Source of the DNA: Metasolibacillus sp.
GTDB taxonomy: Bacteria > Bacillota > Bacilli > Bacillales_A > Planococcaceae
Length of the DNA: 64,000 nt
Reading direction: 5' to 3'
Assembly (NCBI RefSeq): GCF_025291715.1
Contig: NZ_JAMBIZ010000012.1
Coordinates: 1 to 64,000 of the forward strand
The notes beneath the pieces were generated by a model that saw only the letters and a program-made list of their open reading frames with translations, was not told the DNA's origin and made no database searches. A program made the translations under genes and the position numbers. Shown one piece after another: positions 55,631-64,000 of this stretch; position 1 is the first letter of the stretch, and the number at the start of each line of letters is the position of its first letter.

Positions 55631-55732
55631 CCATCTCTCTCCTTCTCACCCATTACACCTCGGTATAATTTTTTCAAGCATAGCTGAAAAAAAGGCGTTG
55701 AAAAGGATTTCCCTTTCCCAACACCTCCCTTT

Positions 55733-57505
55733 CTAAAGTAGCCCACCTAGCTCCATCGTGATATATAATATTCTCGCCATCTCAGAGCGTGTTAAAGTGG
55801 CATTTGGACGAAATTCGCCATTTATGCTCGGTGTAAAAATATCCAATGTATCCATTAATGCGATGCTCTTTTGCTCTGCCTCTGTTAGCATATAGACATC
55901 TTTATAATGCAAATTCCCTGCTTTAGATATTTGGTATACATCTACCCCTAAATAATCTAAATAGCGATCTAAAATAACTGCTGCTTGTTGGCGCGTCATT
56001 TGTCCATTCGCATTATAATAAACTCTCCCCGAGCCTGGCATAATACCTTTTTCATGTAATGCCTGTACTTCTTTTACATAGGCTTTGCCACGTACATCAT
56101 TAAATGGTGTTGGGCTTGAAGAGGATAAATTAGCTGCTCTCGCTAGCATTACTGCAAAATCTGCACGTGTTACAGATTTCGTTGGTAAATAGCTGCTGCC
56201 AGAAGCTCCTGTTAAAATGCCTCTTTTCCCTAGCTCATTAATATAAAAGGCATTTGGATCACTAGCAATATCAGAATAATTTGCCTCAGAGTCAATTGCT
56301 GAAGCAACAAAATCTCCAGGCGTTTTCGTTTTCACAACAAAGGCATCATTTTTAATTGTTAGCGGTACACGAGTTCGCTTTAATTTACCCTCTGTTTGAT
56401 AAATAATTGCATTTGTAGATGCCTTTAACTCCTTTTTCGGAATCGTGATTTCTAAATAATCTCTAAAGGTAATATCATTCCCACGCGATTTTACGGACAG
56501 ATGGAATTTATCATTTTCAATTGTCAACGCCACAGCTACTGTGCCACTATATCCCTTTAAATCAGTAATAGGTAATTTAACATTCACACCGTTCGATGCT
56601 GTAATCGTAATTGGCTCCTGCTGATAATAAATAATATCAGATGGAATATAGGCAAATAATTCATCACCACTTCGCACAAATTGCAAATCCGTACTACCAG
56701 GTACTATCGTTCCAAATTCATTATCTGGAATATATTTTAACGACACTGGGTCACTTGTACCCTGCGAGTCGACAATCCCTGTTAAATCCTCCTGCTTTGT
56801 ATTCGGATGTGTAGGCTGCTTCGGTGGACCTGATGGGTTTTTGCCATACGCCTGTTCTAGTCTTTCTAGCTTCGATAATGTCGTCACATACTGCTTCGCC
56901 TCGTAAGAAAGGCGATTATAATAGGAACGGGCATTTGCTAACACTGTACCAGAGGACTGTCGCGTTACATTTGCCATATATCGGTCAAAGGCTGCAGCAC
57001 TCGCCTTTGCCGCTGCAATAGCAGCCTCCTCTTTTGCAATTTCCTGTAATAGCTTTATTAAATAATTATAGCTTGAATTCGATACGCGATTTTTCGCTGC
57101 AACAGATAAGTTATCATAGGCACTTTTGGCTGCAAACACTTCCTCTTTTGAAGAGCTATATGTTAAGCGATTAATCATTGCCTCAACAGCCCAAGCATCT
57201 TCCTTCGCCTTTTTCTCCGCTTGCTCCTGCTCCCTTTGTATGCGCGCTTCTGCCGCTATTAATATATTAAACACTGCTGGTGTAATAAGTTTCTGCGCTT
57301 CTGCTGACAGTGCATTGTAAGCTTGACGTACCTCTCTTACTTGCTGCTCTGTAGAGCTACTTGTTAATGCTTTTATTTTTGTCTCTACTGCGGCAGCTGC
57401 TTGTTTTTCTGCATCCGACGCATCAGCAGCATAGCTAACAGGAGCTGCAACTAAAGATACCGAGGCAGATAATAGCAATGCTTGTGCAAACCGATTGTTT
57501 TTCAT
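55733..57505 (-). CDS. Cell-surface protein with three C-terminal SLH domains
   Basis: 590-residue exported protein. The signal peptide ends in VSLVAAPVSYAADA (about residue 27). Residues 30-225 form long Ala/Lys/Glu-rich alpha-helical repeats (x-SSSxEEVxxAKSAYDNLS-like). A beta-rich domain lies at about 230-415. Three SLH repeats finish the protein (FYINELGKRGILTGASG, then ADFAVMLARAANL, then FRPNATLTRSEMARILYIT). SLH domains bind pyruvylated secondary wall polymer, so the protein is wall-attached. It is divergent from another SLH protein gene. Confidence 0.9.
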   Translation of the reverse strand: MKNNRFAQALLLSASVSLVAAPVSYAADASDAEKQAAAAVETKIKALTSSSTEQQVREVRQAYNALSAEAQKLITPAVFNILIAAEARIQREQEQAEKKAKEDAWAVEAMINRLTYSSSKEEVFAAKSAYDNLSVAAKNRVSNSSYNYLIKLLQEIAKEEAAIAAAKASAAAFDRYMANVTRQSSGTVLANARSYYNRLSYEAKQYVTTLSKLERLEQAYGKNPSGPPKQPTHPNTKQEDLTGIVDSQGTSDPVSLKYIPDNEFGTIVPGSTDLQFVRSGDELFAYIPSDIIYYQQEPITITASNGVNVKLPITDLKGYSGTVAVALTIENDKFHLSVKSRGNDITFRDYLEITIPKKELKASTNAIIYQTEGKLKRTRVPLTIKNDAFVVKTKTPGDFVASAIDSEANYSDIASDPNAFYINELGKRGILTGASGSSYLPTKSVTRADFAVMLARAANLSSSSPTPFNDVRGKAYVKEVQALHEKGIMPGSGRVYYNANGQMTRQQAAVILDRYLDYLGVDVYQISKAGNLHYKDVYMLTEAEQKSIALMDTLDIFTPSINGEFRPNATLTRSEMARILYITMELGGLL

Positions 57506-57647
57506 TTTTTCCCCTCCGAGCTACAATATATCTTAATTACAATTATAAACAAAAATACTAAAAAGACATAGGACAAATTCCATCTTGAAATTTTTCACAA
57601 TATCCGTCTACACTATAAGTAAGAATTTTTTGGAAGGAGGAATTTTC

Positions 57648-58679
57648 TTGCTTCGATCTATTTTTAACATTTTTGTCGTTATCTCATGCTTTTTTATGTT
57701 AACGACTTTACATGCAGAGGCGGCAGGCTTTAAAGATGTATCAAAAGACCATTTCGCTTATAAAGCGGTGCTTTGGGCACAAAAATACGAGATTATTAAT
57801 GGCTATAGTGATGGCACATTTAAGCCAAACGAAGTCATTACAGAGCAGCAATTCGCTAAACTGTTAACGAACTATTTTGAGCTAGATGTCGCAGAGGACG
57901 AGCTAAAAAAGCAAACAGCTCAAGAAAACTGGTCTGATGTATTTTACGACTCATTAGCAAGCTATGGTGTGCCATTAAATGGCTATTTGCATAATGGGGT
58001 TCGTTCTCAGCCTGTTAAGCGCGGTGTCGTCGCACAAGCAATTGCCCACTTAGCAGATGGCAAGCATAACTTAAATGGCTCCATTGAATTTTTGCTTGAG
58101 CATGCAATCTCAACAGGACAAAATCCAAAATACGAAAACAGCGATTTACAAAAATTTTTCGGTACAAAGAATAATATGACACGTGCTCAAGTAGTTACAC
58201 TACTTTATCGTATGGATTCGATGGATTTCTACTATATCTCTGATGATGCAGATACGATTCACGAAAATGCCAATAATCTTTCATTGAATGAACGAGCAGT
58301 ACAAGCAAAAAAACAGCTAGATAGCTCCCTTCAGCAAGGACCTTCAAGCAATAATATTTGGCAGGGCAACTATAGTTATATTTATCAATGGGGCAAAGGG
58401 GCATATGAGCGTAACGCACGCTATGTAACTATTTCCAATGCAACAAGTAAGGACTTTTATGTCAAGCTTTCCGCCTACGATGGCAAATATGAAGGAACAA
58501 CAGAGGGCTATGCCGTTATCACCTCTGCTAAAAAAGCAATTATGCAGGAATCTGTTAAAGGAAACCGCTGTATTATCGAGTTTGAGCATTTAAACAATGC
58601 GATAAAAGTGACAGAAATCGATTGTGGGGCAGAACGCACAAATGGCACAAATTTCTCTGGCACATTGCGGAAGCAATAA
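57648..58679 (+). CDS. Exported protein with N-terminal SLH domain
   Basis: 343-residue protein. The TTG at 57648 follows GGAAGGAGG, so upstream in-frame ATGs are not used. The signal peptide ends HAEAA (about residue 26), then comes an SLH repeat FKDVSKDHFAYKAVLWAQKY with GYSDGTFKPNEVITEQQF. A second, degenerate repeat includes MTRAQVVTLLYRMDS. The C-terminal ~110 residues (SYIYQWGKGAYERNARYVTI...) form an unrecognised beta-rich domain containing two cysteines. It is probably wall-bound and divergent from the larger SLH gene. Confidence 0.85.
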   Translation: MLRSIFNIFVVISCFFMLTTLHAEAAGFKDVSKDHFAYKAVLWAQKYEIINGYSDGTFKPNEVITEQQFAKLLTNYFELDVAEDELKKQTAQENWSDVFYDSLASYGVPLNGYLHNGVRSQPVKRGVVAQAIAHLADGKHNLNGSIEFLLEHAISTGQNPKYENSDLQKFFGTKNNMTRAQVVTLLYRMDSMDFYYISDDADTIHENANNLSLNERAVQAKKQLDSSLQQGPSSNNIWQGNYSYIYQWGKGAYERNARYVTISNATSKDFYVKLSAYDGKYEGTTEGYAVITSAKKAIMQESVKGNRCIIEFEHLNNAIKVTEIDCGAERTNGTNFSGTLRKQ

Positions 58680-58682
58680 TTT

Positions 58683-58731
58683 AAGTGCATGGGATCAAGC
58701 TTTCGACTTGATTTCATGTGCTTTATATTTT
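58683..58731 (+). terminator. Intrinsic terminator
   Basis: AAGTGCATG-ATCAAG pairs with CTTGAT-CATGTGCTT (58683-58723), followed by TATATTTTTT. Confidence 0.75.
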
Positions 58732-58816
58732 TTATGGGAATTCCTCCTCCTTGCATACTTCTCACCCTTTAATTCAATATATAATTAACATACTTTGAAA
58801 CGAGGTACAGCATTTG

Positions 58817-59950
58817 ATGAGTACTTATACAGGCCCTATTTTTGTCGCAGCCTTAGCTTTCGTTATGCTAGCTTTTGTCATTTGGATTCCTTGGCTTATT
58901 TACACATATCGAAAATATGGCTTTTTATCAATTTCCAAAACGATTATTGTCTTTAGCTTTATATTTTACTTTTTAGCAGCGCTTTTTTTAGTATTACTAC
59001 CATTGCCTGAAACAACAAATACATGTGCAATGCAAAAGCCAGACACACAATTTTTCAACTTGCGTCCATTTCAATTTGTACAGGATATTGTATATAAAAC
59101 CGACATTGCTTTGAAAAATCCTGCAACATGGGCAGCAATTATTAAGCAGCCTGCCTTTTATCAAGCCTTTTTCAACTTTTTACTGCTAATGCCCTTCGGT
59201 GTTTATTTGCGCTATTTCTTCAAGGAACGTAAATATTGGAATCACGCATTTTTATTAGGGCTTGGACTCACTTTATTTTATGAGGTTACACAAGTAACAG
59301 GCATTTATGGTATTTACAACTGCCCATACCGCATTTTCGATGTCGATGACCTACTGCTTAATAGTACAGGCTCATTGCTCGGTTTTTTCATCGCCCCTGT
59401 CATTTGGGCGTTATTCCCAAAGCATAAAGATGTCATAAAGCATGGACAAGAAATGATGGCACAATATACTATAACACCGCTACAAATACTTTTAGCTGTC
59501 ATTGTCGACTTAGCACTTATTTCTGTAAGCAATATGGCGCTAAGCTTTATAGCAATTCCACAATTCTTTATCCAAACAGCACTTTATGTAATTATTTTTG
59601 CAATTATTCCGTTGCTCTTACGTGGAGAAACGTTAGGCATGATGCTGTTAAAAATTCGAATAGTTGATGAAAAGAAAGAAGCTTTTTCCGCTATCGGCAT
59701 TGTTCGCCGATTTGCCGCAATTTACAGCACTTATTTAGTGTTCAAGGGATTAAGCATTGTAAGTCATATCGAGCTAAATATGGATTCACCTTTTTATATT
59801 TATCAAGTATTCATCTCACTCGGCTCCTTTGTAGTATCAGCCATACTTGCACTTATTTTAGGTATCCATGTACTACGTTTCTTCCTAGCTCGAGGGAAAA
59901 GCCGATTGTACTTTGATACTGTGGGGAAGTGTGTTGTGAGGAGGAAGTAA
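58817..59950 (+). CDS. VanZ-RDD domain fusion membrane protein
   Basis: 377-residue membrane protein with GAGGT upstream of the ATG. Residues 1-205 form a VanZ domain: FYFLAALFLVLLPLPETTNT, FLLLMPFGVYLRYFF, LTLFYEVTQVTGIYGIYNCP and FDVDDLLLNSTGSLLGFFIA (the D-D-L-x-N-x-x-G motif). Residues about 215-375 form an RDD domain, with ILLAVIVDLALIS (the Arg/Asp motif is degenerate) and GETLGMMLLKIRIVDEKKEA. It is monocistronic and ends in a terminator. Function unknown; VanZ-RDD fusions are recurrent in Firmicutes. Confidence 0.85.
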   Translation: MSTYTGPIFVAALAFVMLAFVIWIPWLIYTYRKYGFLSISKTIIVFSFIFYFLAALFLVLLPLPETTNTCAMQKPDTQFFNLRPFQFVQDIVYKTDIALKNPATWAAIIKQPAFYQAFFNFLLLMPFGVYLRYFFKERKYWNHAFLLGLGLTLFYEVTQVTGIYGIYNCPYRIFDVDDLLLNSTGSLLGFFIAPVIWALFPKHKDVIKHGQEMMAQYTITPLQILLAVIVDLALISVSNMALSFIAIPQFFIQTALYVIIFAIIPLLLRGETLGMMLLKIRIVDEKKEAFSAIGIVRRFAAIYSTYLVFKGLSIVSHIELNMDSPFYIYQVFISLGSFVVSAILALILGIHVLRFFLARGKSRLYFDTVGKCVVRRK

Positions 59951-59957
59951 TAAACAT

Positions 59958-59999
59958 ATGAGGCATGTCTAAAAAAGTAATACTTTTCAGGCATGCCTC
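59958..59999 (+). terminator. Intrinsic terminator after the VanZ-RDD gene
   Basis: TGAGGCATG pairs with CATGCCTCA. An inner AAAGTA/TACTTT stem is also possible. The downstream T-run is short, so it may act as a processing hairpin. Confidence 0.55.
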
Positions 60000-60083
60000 A
60001 AATTACTAGCAAACCTAAAGGGTCTGTTCATATTTAGAAGCATTTCAAAGTGTATAATATAACTATAGAAGGGAGCGTCCTTA

Positions 60084-60250
60084 ATGAAACAAATTCATTT
60101 AAACTCACCTGAATTTAATCGTGTGCTAAAAAATTTACAATTTAAAACCTTTCTTTATTCCCTGCTATTCAAAAAAGGGTCATTGAACTTTTAAATGCAC
60201 GTAAGCCACTTACACCGAATATTATTAAGGAAGCCCTTAGAATTGAATAA
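60084..60250 (+). pseudogene. Small frameshifted gene
   Basis: GAAGGGAG precedes an ATG encoding MKQIHLNSPEFNRVLKNLQF and then KT, before a stop. A shift of one base at about 60150 continues as LFPAIQKRVIELLNARKPLT then PNIIKEALRIE to a stop at 60248-60250, giving a sensible ~55-residue helical protein. A TATAAT box (60053-60058) lies upstream. Either a one-base mutation or a sequence error interrupts it. Family not recognised. Confidence 0.5.
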
Positions 60251-60618
60251 ATATAATCAACATCTATACAAAAATTATGATATTCAATTTATTTGAAATC
60301 ACTAATTATTTTCAATAAAATCCCACAAGAACGTTGTCTTGCGGGATTTCTTTTTCTATTAAAGCTGACAAATACTCCCGCTCTCACGCAGATACTTAAA
60401 ACATCCACTTTTTCGCCACTGCCTGCGGTATCTCATTTCCTCAAACCTTTTACATACTCTGGAACGCCAAATAGTGAATCATGAACTGGCGTGGATATAA
60501 ACTGCATACAATCTTCATAAATATTTCATTAAGCCCAAGCAATGTTCATGCAAAAATATTCCTATGCCTGCTTTTCTTTATATTTTTGTGAGTATCGTTG
60601 AATAACCTTAGCTATTTA
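60251..60618. other. Intergenic region with one terminator-like hairpin
   Basis: AAATCCCACAAGA pairs with TCTTGCGGGATTT (60318-60349), followed by CTTTTTCT, a rightward terminator. The rest (60356-60618) shows no supported gene. A 24-codon minus-strand frame at 60433-60507 (MQFISTPVHDSLFGVPEYV...) looks peptide-like but has no ribosome site that I can see. Confidence 0.5.
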
Positions 60619-62571
60619 TCAATATTTAAACTGCCCCATATACTCGCGTAATGCATCAGCCGTATTTTGTAAAACTTTCGCTGCTGCTGCTATTTCATGC
60701 ATGGACGCTAAAGTTTGCTCTGTGGATGCTGCAACTTCCTCCGATGCTGCAGCATTCGATTTCGCATGATCAGATAGCTCAAGCGCTGTCGCTGACACTT
60801 CTTCAACTACTGCTGAAATTTCCTCAGAAGCTGCTGAAACACTTTCAATTTTTGGTGCAATATTTTGTAAGCTTTCTACAATGTTAATAAATTTCTCTTT
60901 TGTTTGCTCCGTTAATTGCAAGCCTTGCTCTACATCTGTTGTTGCTTTTTCCATCGCTTGGACAGATTGCGCCGTATCCTGCTGGATAGCTACAATTAGC
61001 TCTGAAATTTGGTTTGTTGATTGCAATGATTGCTCAGCTAGCTTACGCACTTCATCCGCAACAACGGCAAAGCCTTTACCATGCTCGCCCGCTCTTGCTG
61101 CTTCAATAGCTGCATTTAATGCTAATAAATTCGTTTGATCTGAAATCGCTGTAATGATTTCCAAAATCGAGCCGATTTCCTTTGTGCGCTCATATAATGA
61201 ATTAATCGTTTTATCCGATTGCGCAACAGAGGTATGAATTGATTGCATCTGACTAGATGTATGCTGCACAGCTTGTCCACCTTCATCCGCTAGTTGCATC
61301 GCATAGCCGGATAAATCTGATACTTGCATTGTACTATCTGTTACTTCTACAATTCCTTTTGCTACTTCTTCAATCGAAATTGCATTTTGCTCAATGCCTT
61401 CTGTTTGCTTTTCTGTACTACTCGCTACTTCCTGCATCGCATCTGATACTTGCTCAGAGGCAGCAATGTTTTCACTTGTACTTATCGTTAAATTTTGTGC
61501 ATACACTTGTACTTGCTCTGTGCTTTGCTCTACATGCTTTAATAGACGCTTTAAGCTAAGCTTCATCGATACGAAGGCTTCGGCAAGCTGCCCAATTTCA
61601 TCCTTTGTATGAATATCGATAAATGTCGTTAAATCACCTTCACTAATTTTCACAGCATTCGCTTGTAGCTCTTTAATCGGACGAACGATAGAACGAATCA
61701 TTAGTAGTACAAATGCACCACCTACAACAATAGCAATTGCCACAATAATGATAATGACCGTTAATGTTTTACCAGCTGATTTTGTCGCCTCTGCTGTAAA
61801 CATTGTACCGAGCATTTTCCAGCCAGTTAATTCATTCGTTCCAAACAAAATATGGCGATCCTTTTCTTTAATAATGCCCGTATTTTGTGCATAAACATCT
61901 TCTATATAATTTCCCTCTGCCTGTGTACCACTTTCTTTATCTTGCTCAACAATGTATAGCTGCTGGCTATCCAATAAAGAAGCAAAGCCTGTTTCGCCAA
62001 TTTTTATACTATTGGCAATATCCCCTAGCACCGCAATATTTAAATCTAATGCCATGACACCCGAGTTATCTGTCATTGCCTTCGACAGCGTAACGACAAC
62101 ATTCCCGCTTGATGCTGAAATATATGGCGGTGAAATCGCTACTCCATTCTTGTTATTCATTGCTGCCTCATACCAATCTCTCATGCGCGGATCATAGCCA
62201 CTCGGCACTTCCTCAATCGGTGTAGCAATCATTTGCCCGTCCTCCGTACCAACATAAAGCAGCTCCGCTTCTGGATGCACATTCACATATTCATCCAGCA
62301 GGGCTCGTAGCTCCTCGCGCTTCTCTTGTTGGAAGGAAGCCGCCTTGAACTTGTTCGCAAAATACTCAACATCATATATTTTTGGTGCAATCATATTCGT
62401 AATATTTGTATCCAGCATGCGCACACTTTCTTCAGCACTCGATTGCTGCTCTACTAAAATTTGCTGCTTCGCACTTTGATACGCCACCGCTCCAATAACA
62501 AATGATGGGATTAAAAGAATTAATAAAAATGAAAAAATTAGCTTTTTTCTAATGCTTACTCGCTTGAACAT
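60619..62571 (-). CDS. Methyl-accepting chemotaxis protein with extracellular dCACHE-like sensor
   Basis: 650-residue chemoreceptor. Helix 1 ([20 protein letters not shown]), then a ~245-residue extracellular sensor with [20 protein letters not shown] and [19 protein letters not shown] (the dCACHE_1 pattern for small ligands, possibly amino acids). Helix 2 lies near 270-295, followed by a HAMP domain ([20 protein letters not shown]). The signalling domain has [20 protein letters not shown] and then [26 protein letters not shown] precedes the ATG. Monocistronic. The ligand is unknown. Confidence 0.93.
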   Translation of the reverse strand: MFKRVSIRKKLIFSFLLILLIPSFVIGAVAYQSAKQQILVEQQSSAEESVRMLDTNITNMIAPKIYDVEYFANKFKAASFQQEKREELRALLDEYVNVHPEAELLYVGTEDGQMIATPIEEVPSGYDPRMRDWYEAAMNNKNGVAISPPYISASSGNVVVTLSKAMTDNSGVMALDLNIAVLGDIANSIKIGETGFASLLDSQQLYIVEQDKESGTQAEGNYIEDVYAQNTGIIKEKDRHILFGTNELTGWKMLGTMFTAEATKSAGKTLTVIIIIVAIAIVVGGAFVLLMIRSIVRPIKELQANAVKISEGDLTTFIDIHTKDEIGQLAEAFVSMKLSLKRLLKHVEQSTEQVQVYAQNLTISTSENIAASEQVSDAMQEVASSTEKQTEGIEQNAISIEEVAKGIVEVTDSTMQVSDLSGYAMQLADEGGQAVQHTSSQMQSIHTSVAQSDKTINSLYERTKEIGSILEIITAISDQTNLLALNAAIEAARAGEHGKGFAVVADEVRKLAEQSLQSTNQISELIVAIQQDTAQSVQAMEKATTDVEQGLQLTEQTKEKFINIVESLQNIAPKIESVSAASEEISAVVEEVSATALELSDHAKSNAAASEEVAASTEQTLASMHEIAAAAKVLQNTADALREYMGQFKY

Positions 62572-62602
62572 TATAGCCTCTCCTTAAATTACACCCACAA
62601 TG

Positions 62603-62634
62603 ATTAAAGAAATTTCTCCCTCTATTTCTTTAAT
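62603..62634. repeat. Perfect 11-bp inverted repeat in the chemoreceptor leader
   Basis: ATTAAAGAAAT and ATTTCTTTAAT are separated by 10 nt (TTCTCCCTCT). It lies about 32-63 bp ahead of the start codon, where a repressor site or a 5' mRNA stem could act. Confidence 0.6.
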
Positions 62635-62911
62635 ATATTCATGAAAATAAGCATTGTTTAAAAGATTTTGGAAATATATACAAGATTAATTAGATGCCAG
62701 TTGCGTTGATTAACTAAGTGTAGCTGTTATTATCAGACATATTTTATAAAAAGCCTTTAGACGAAGGTCTTCACTTGTTAGTTGGAACAAAAGAGGCAAC
62801 TCCAATAGAAATACGCAAGTTGGAAATCTATTTTTTTCGGCAATCAACTGAACAAAATAATTTAAAGCTGGACCTGCAGAAAGTGCCCTTTGCGTCATAA
62901 TCTTCTAGTAA

Positions 62912-62945
62912 AAGAAACACACCTCAGAATAGAGGTGCTTTCTTA
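62912..62945 (-). terminator. Terminator of the S-layer-like gene
   Basis: On the minus strand AAGAAAGCACCTC pairs with GAGGTGTGTTTCTT (one bulge), followed by TTAC. It is close to the stop codon. Confidence 0.65.
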
Positions 62946-62982
62946 AACGTTTTATAGAAAGTTAAAATTCCCTTTTTATATT

Positions 62983-64000
62983 TTAAGGATTTAAACCAAT
63001 ACCATCACCCAGTTTTCTATATTTAACTGCTGGATTATCACGGTCTACTGCCCAAACAATATTGCCAAAACGATCTACTGTGAAAATGAAGAAATTATTT
63101 CCTCTAGTAAATACAGGGTTGTTTGTACCTACTGCTTTTGGAGCCTCTAAATTCAATGTAAATTGCTTCTCTGCTGCCGATGCAGCCACTAAATCTCCTG
63201 AACCATATGCTAATATCGTATTATTTGGTGTGTTAGGATTATTCACCAAATTGATCACAGTTTGTGCATCAATATCTGTTGCGCTACCTGTGACTGCGTA
63301 GTAATAACGTTGTTTATATGATAAATCAGCATCTACATAGACAACAGTACGCATTGTTTTCGACGCTGGTACACTTGGTGTACCAATATTTGTACCCGTA
63401 ACAATCGCATCGTAGATCTCGTTTGAAATCAGTCCTGGGTAAACGTAATGTCCAAAGTCCTCGAGATTAAACGCATTTTGTCCTTGATAGTCATAAGCAT
63501 TTGGCATATCTTTCATCTTAATTGTAATCGTTTTATCCAATGTGCCACTTGCAGTCGGTTTAAATACTAATTTACTTTGACTAGTTGTACTTGTACCAAC
63601 TGTATAGCTGACAAATTCATATTCAGACGTAATTGGATTACCAGCACTATTTGTTATATCTAAAATTGTTGATAAATCAAATGTCCCTGAAGCGGGTATA
63701 GATGATTTATTCAAGTCTGCGCTTGGTACACCTGAAATATTACCTGTATATTTTTGACGCATAATCGCTTCACTAAATGTAATTGTAAATGTCCCATCTG
63801 TATTACGATAAATTAGTTGGTCTACAATATGAGGTTTTGTACCATCTGAATAAAATTCTTGCCACATCACAGAACCATTTGGCTGATTTAAGTCTGATGG
63901 TGGGTTTGTAGCATTCATACTGTAAACAGTGAAGTTGCCATGTGTATCTTTCACTCCCATATAAAGAACATACTCTCGATGGGCAGTTAAGTTACGAATT
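62983..64000 (-). CDS. C-terminal part of a large S-layer-like cell-surface protein (5' end outside window)
   Basis: At least 339 residues are visible and the frame stays open to the window edge (IRNLTAHREYVLYMGVKDTH...). The sequence is Ser/Thr/Asn-rich with no cysteine and consists of beta-sandwich, Ig-like modules. Marks are the strand pattern NLTAHREYVLYMGVKDTHGN, FTITFSEAIMRQKYTG, TITIKMKDMPNAYDYQGQN and DRFGNIVWAVDRDNPAVKY at the end. This is the make-up of Lysinibacillus/Bacillus S-layer or adhesin C-termini. No SLH repeat lies in this part; it may be N-terminal. Its terminator is at 62912. Confidence 0.75.
   Translation of the reverse strand, partial: IRNLTAHREYVLYMGVKDTHGNFTVYSMNATNPPSDLNQPNGSVMWQEFYSDGTKPHIVDQLIYRNTDGTFTITFSEAIMRQKYTGNISGVPSADLNKSSIPASGTFDLSTILDITNSAGNPITSEYEFVSYTVGTSTTSQSKLVFKPTASGTLDKTITIKMKDMPNAYDYQGQNAFNLEDFGHYVYPGLISNEIYDAIVTGTNIGTPSVPASKTMRTVVYVDADLSYKQRYYYAVTGSATDIDAQTVINLVNNPNTPNNTILAYGSGDLVAASAAEKQFTLNLEAPKAVGTNNPVFTRGNNFFIFTVDRFGNIVWAVDRDNPAVKYRKLGDGIGLNP

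Larger units (their letters stand above)
62572..62982. other. Intergenic region upstream of the chemoreceptor and downstream of the S-layer-like gene
   Basis: 411 bp. It contains the MCP leader with an inverted repeat (62603-62634) and the terminator of the S-layer-like gene (62912-62945). A 62-codon minus frame at 62710-62898 and a plus run ending near 62899 have no ribosome site or recognisable protein, and I do not count them as genes. Confidence 0.5.

Noticed and set aside
60433..60507. 24-residue minus-strand peptide MQFISTPVHDSLFGVPEYV...
   Set aside because: The peptide looks protein-like, but I see no ribosome site or homologue to support a gene.
62710..62898. 62-codon minus-strand frame downstream of the S-layer-like gene
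   Set aside because: There is no Shine-Dalgarno, no family resemblance, and a competing plus-strand open run. It could be decayed sequence, but this is not supported.

Overview
The window looks like chromosomal DNA of an AT-rich Gram-positive bacterium of the Bacillaceae/Planococcaceae type. Lysinibacillus or a close relative is my best guess. The reasons are strong AGGAGG ribosome binding sites with frequent TTG/GTG starts, lipoprotein-type binding proteins, S-layer homology (SLH) proteins, a guanine riboswitch ahead of xpt-pbuX, bacterial nitric oxide synthase, and Fur, PerR and MerR-style control sites. The genus is inferred from gene content, not from a search.

Layout. 1-660: edge of an IS3-family insertion sequence (orfA plus truncated orfB with a frameshift heptamer). 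726-1732: three small membrane/secreted proteins of unknown role. 1787-6293: Fur-controlled iron-siderophore uptake operon (binding lipoprotein, two permeases, ATPase, FhuF-type reductase). 6456-8756: polar amino acid ABC importer. 8889-14612: DUF2269-like protein, YfbR-type HD phosphohydrolase, a MerR regulator divergent from a CPBP membrane protease, a DUF418 protein and a chemoreceptor. 15268-19074: spermidine acetyltransferase, two MFS transporters and a histidine phosphatase. 19286-22150: ornithine aminotransferase, a VanZ-like protein between two matching palindromes, and a DMT transporter. 22228-30219: YpsA-like protein, xanthine salvage (xpt-pbuX), a possible UDG-fold protein, a CynX/NimT-type transporter, a membrane-tethered Mrr-like nuclease, a DUF4097-type lipoprotein and nitric oxide synthase.

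30385-33879 is an accessory patch: two copies of an internally duplicated small membrane protein (one with a broken start), an ECF sigma/anti-sigma pair and an unknown secreted protein. 33963-40789 is the histidine-utilisation operon (permease, hutU, hutI, hutG) divergent from a receiver-AraC regulator; hutH is not in the window. 40866-43683 holds a polysaccharide deacetylase, a second ECF sigma factor, and an anti-sigma factor whose extracytoplasmic part resembles signal peptidase I without its catalytic residues. 43798-44137 is an array of 17 copies of a 20-nt repeat.

44480-46722 (ahpC-ahpF) and 53061-54548 (katA) are oxidative-stress genes preceded by PerR-like boxes. Between them lie a DJ-1/PfpI protein, a three-gene ABC exporter and an SLC13/RCK anion permease. 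54701-64000: an AEC transporter, two divergent SLH proteins, a VanZ-RDD fusion, a frameshifted small gene, a dCACHE-type chemoreceptor, and the 3' end of a large S-layer-like protein cut by the window edge.

Taken together the region is a normal housekeeping/nutrient chromosome segment with islands of novelty. The best candidates for undescribed biology are the secreted protein plus duplicated membrane protein pair (32693-33879, partial second copy at 30525), the anti-sigma factor with a dead signal-peptidase-like domain, and the 20-nt repeat array.
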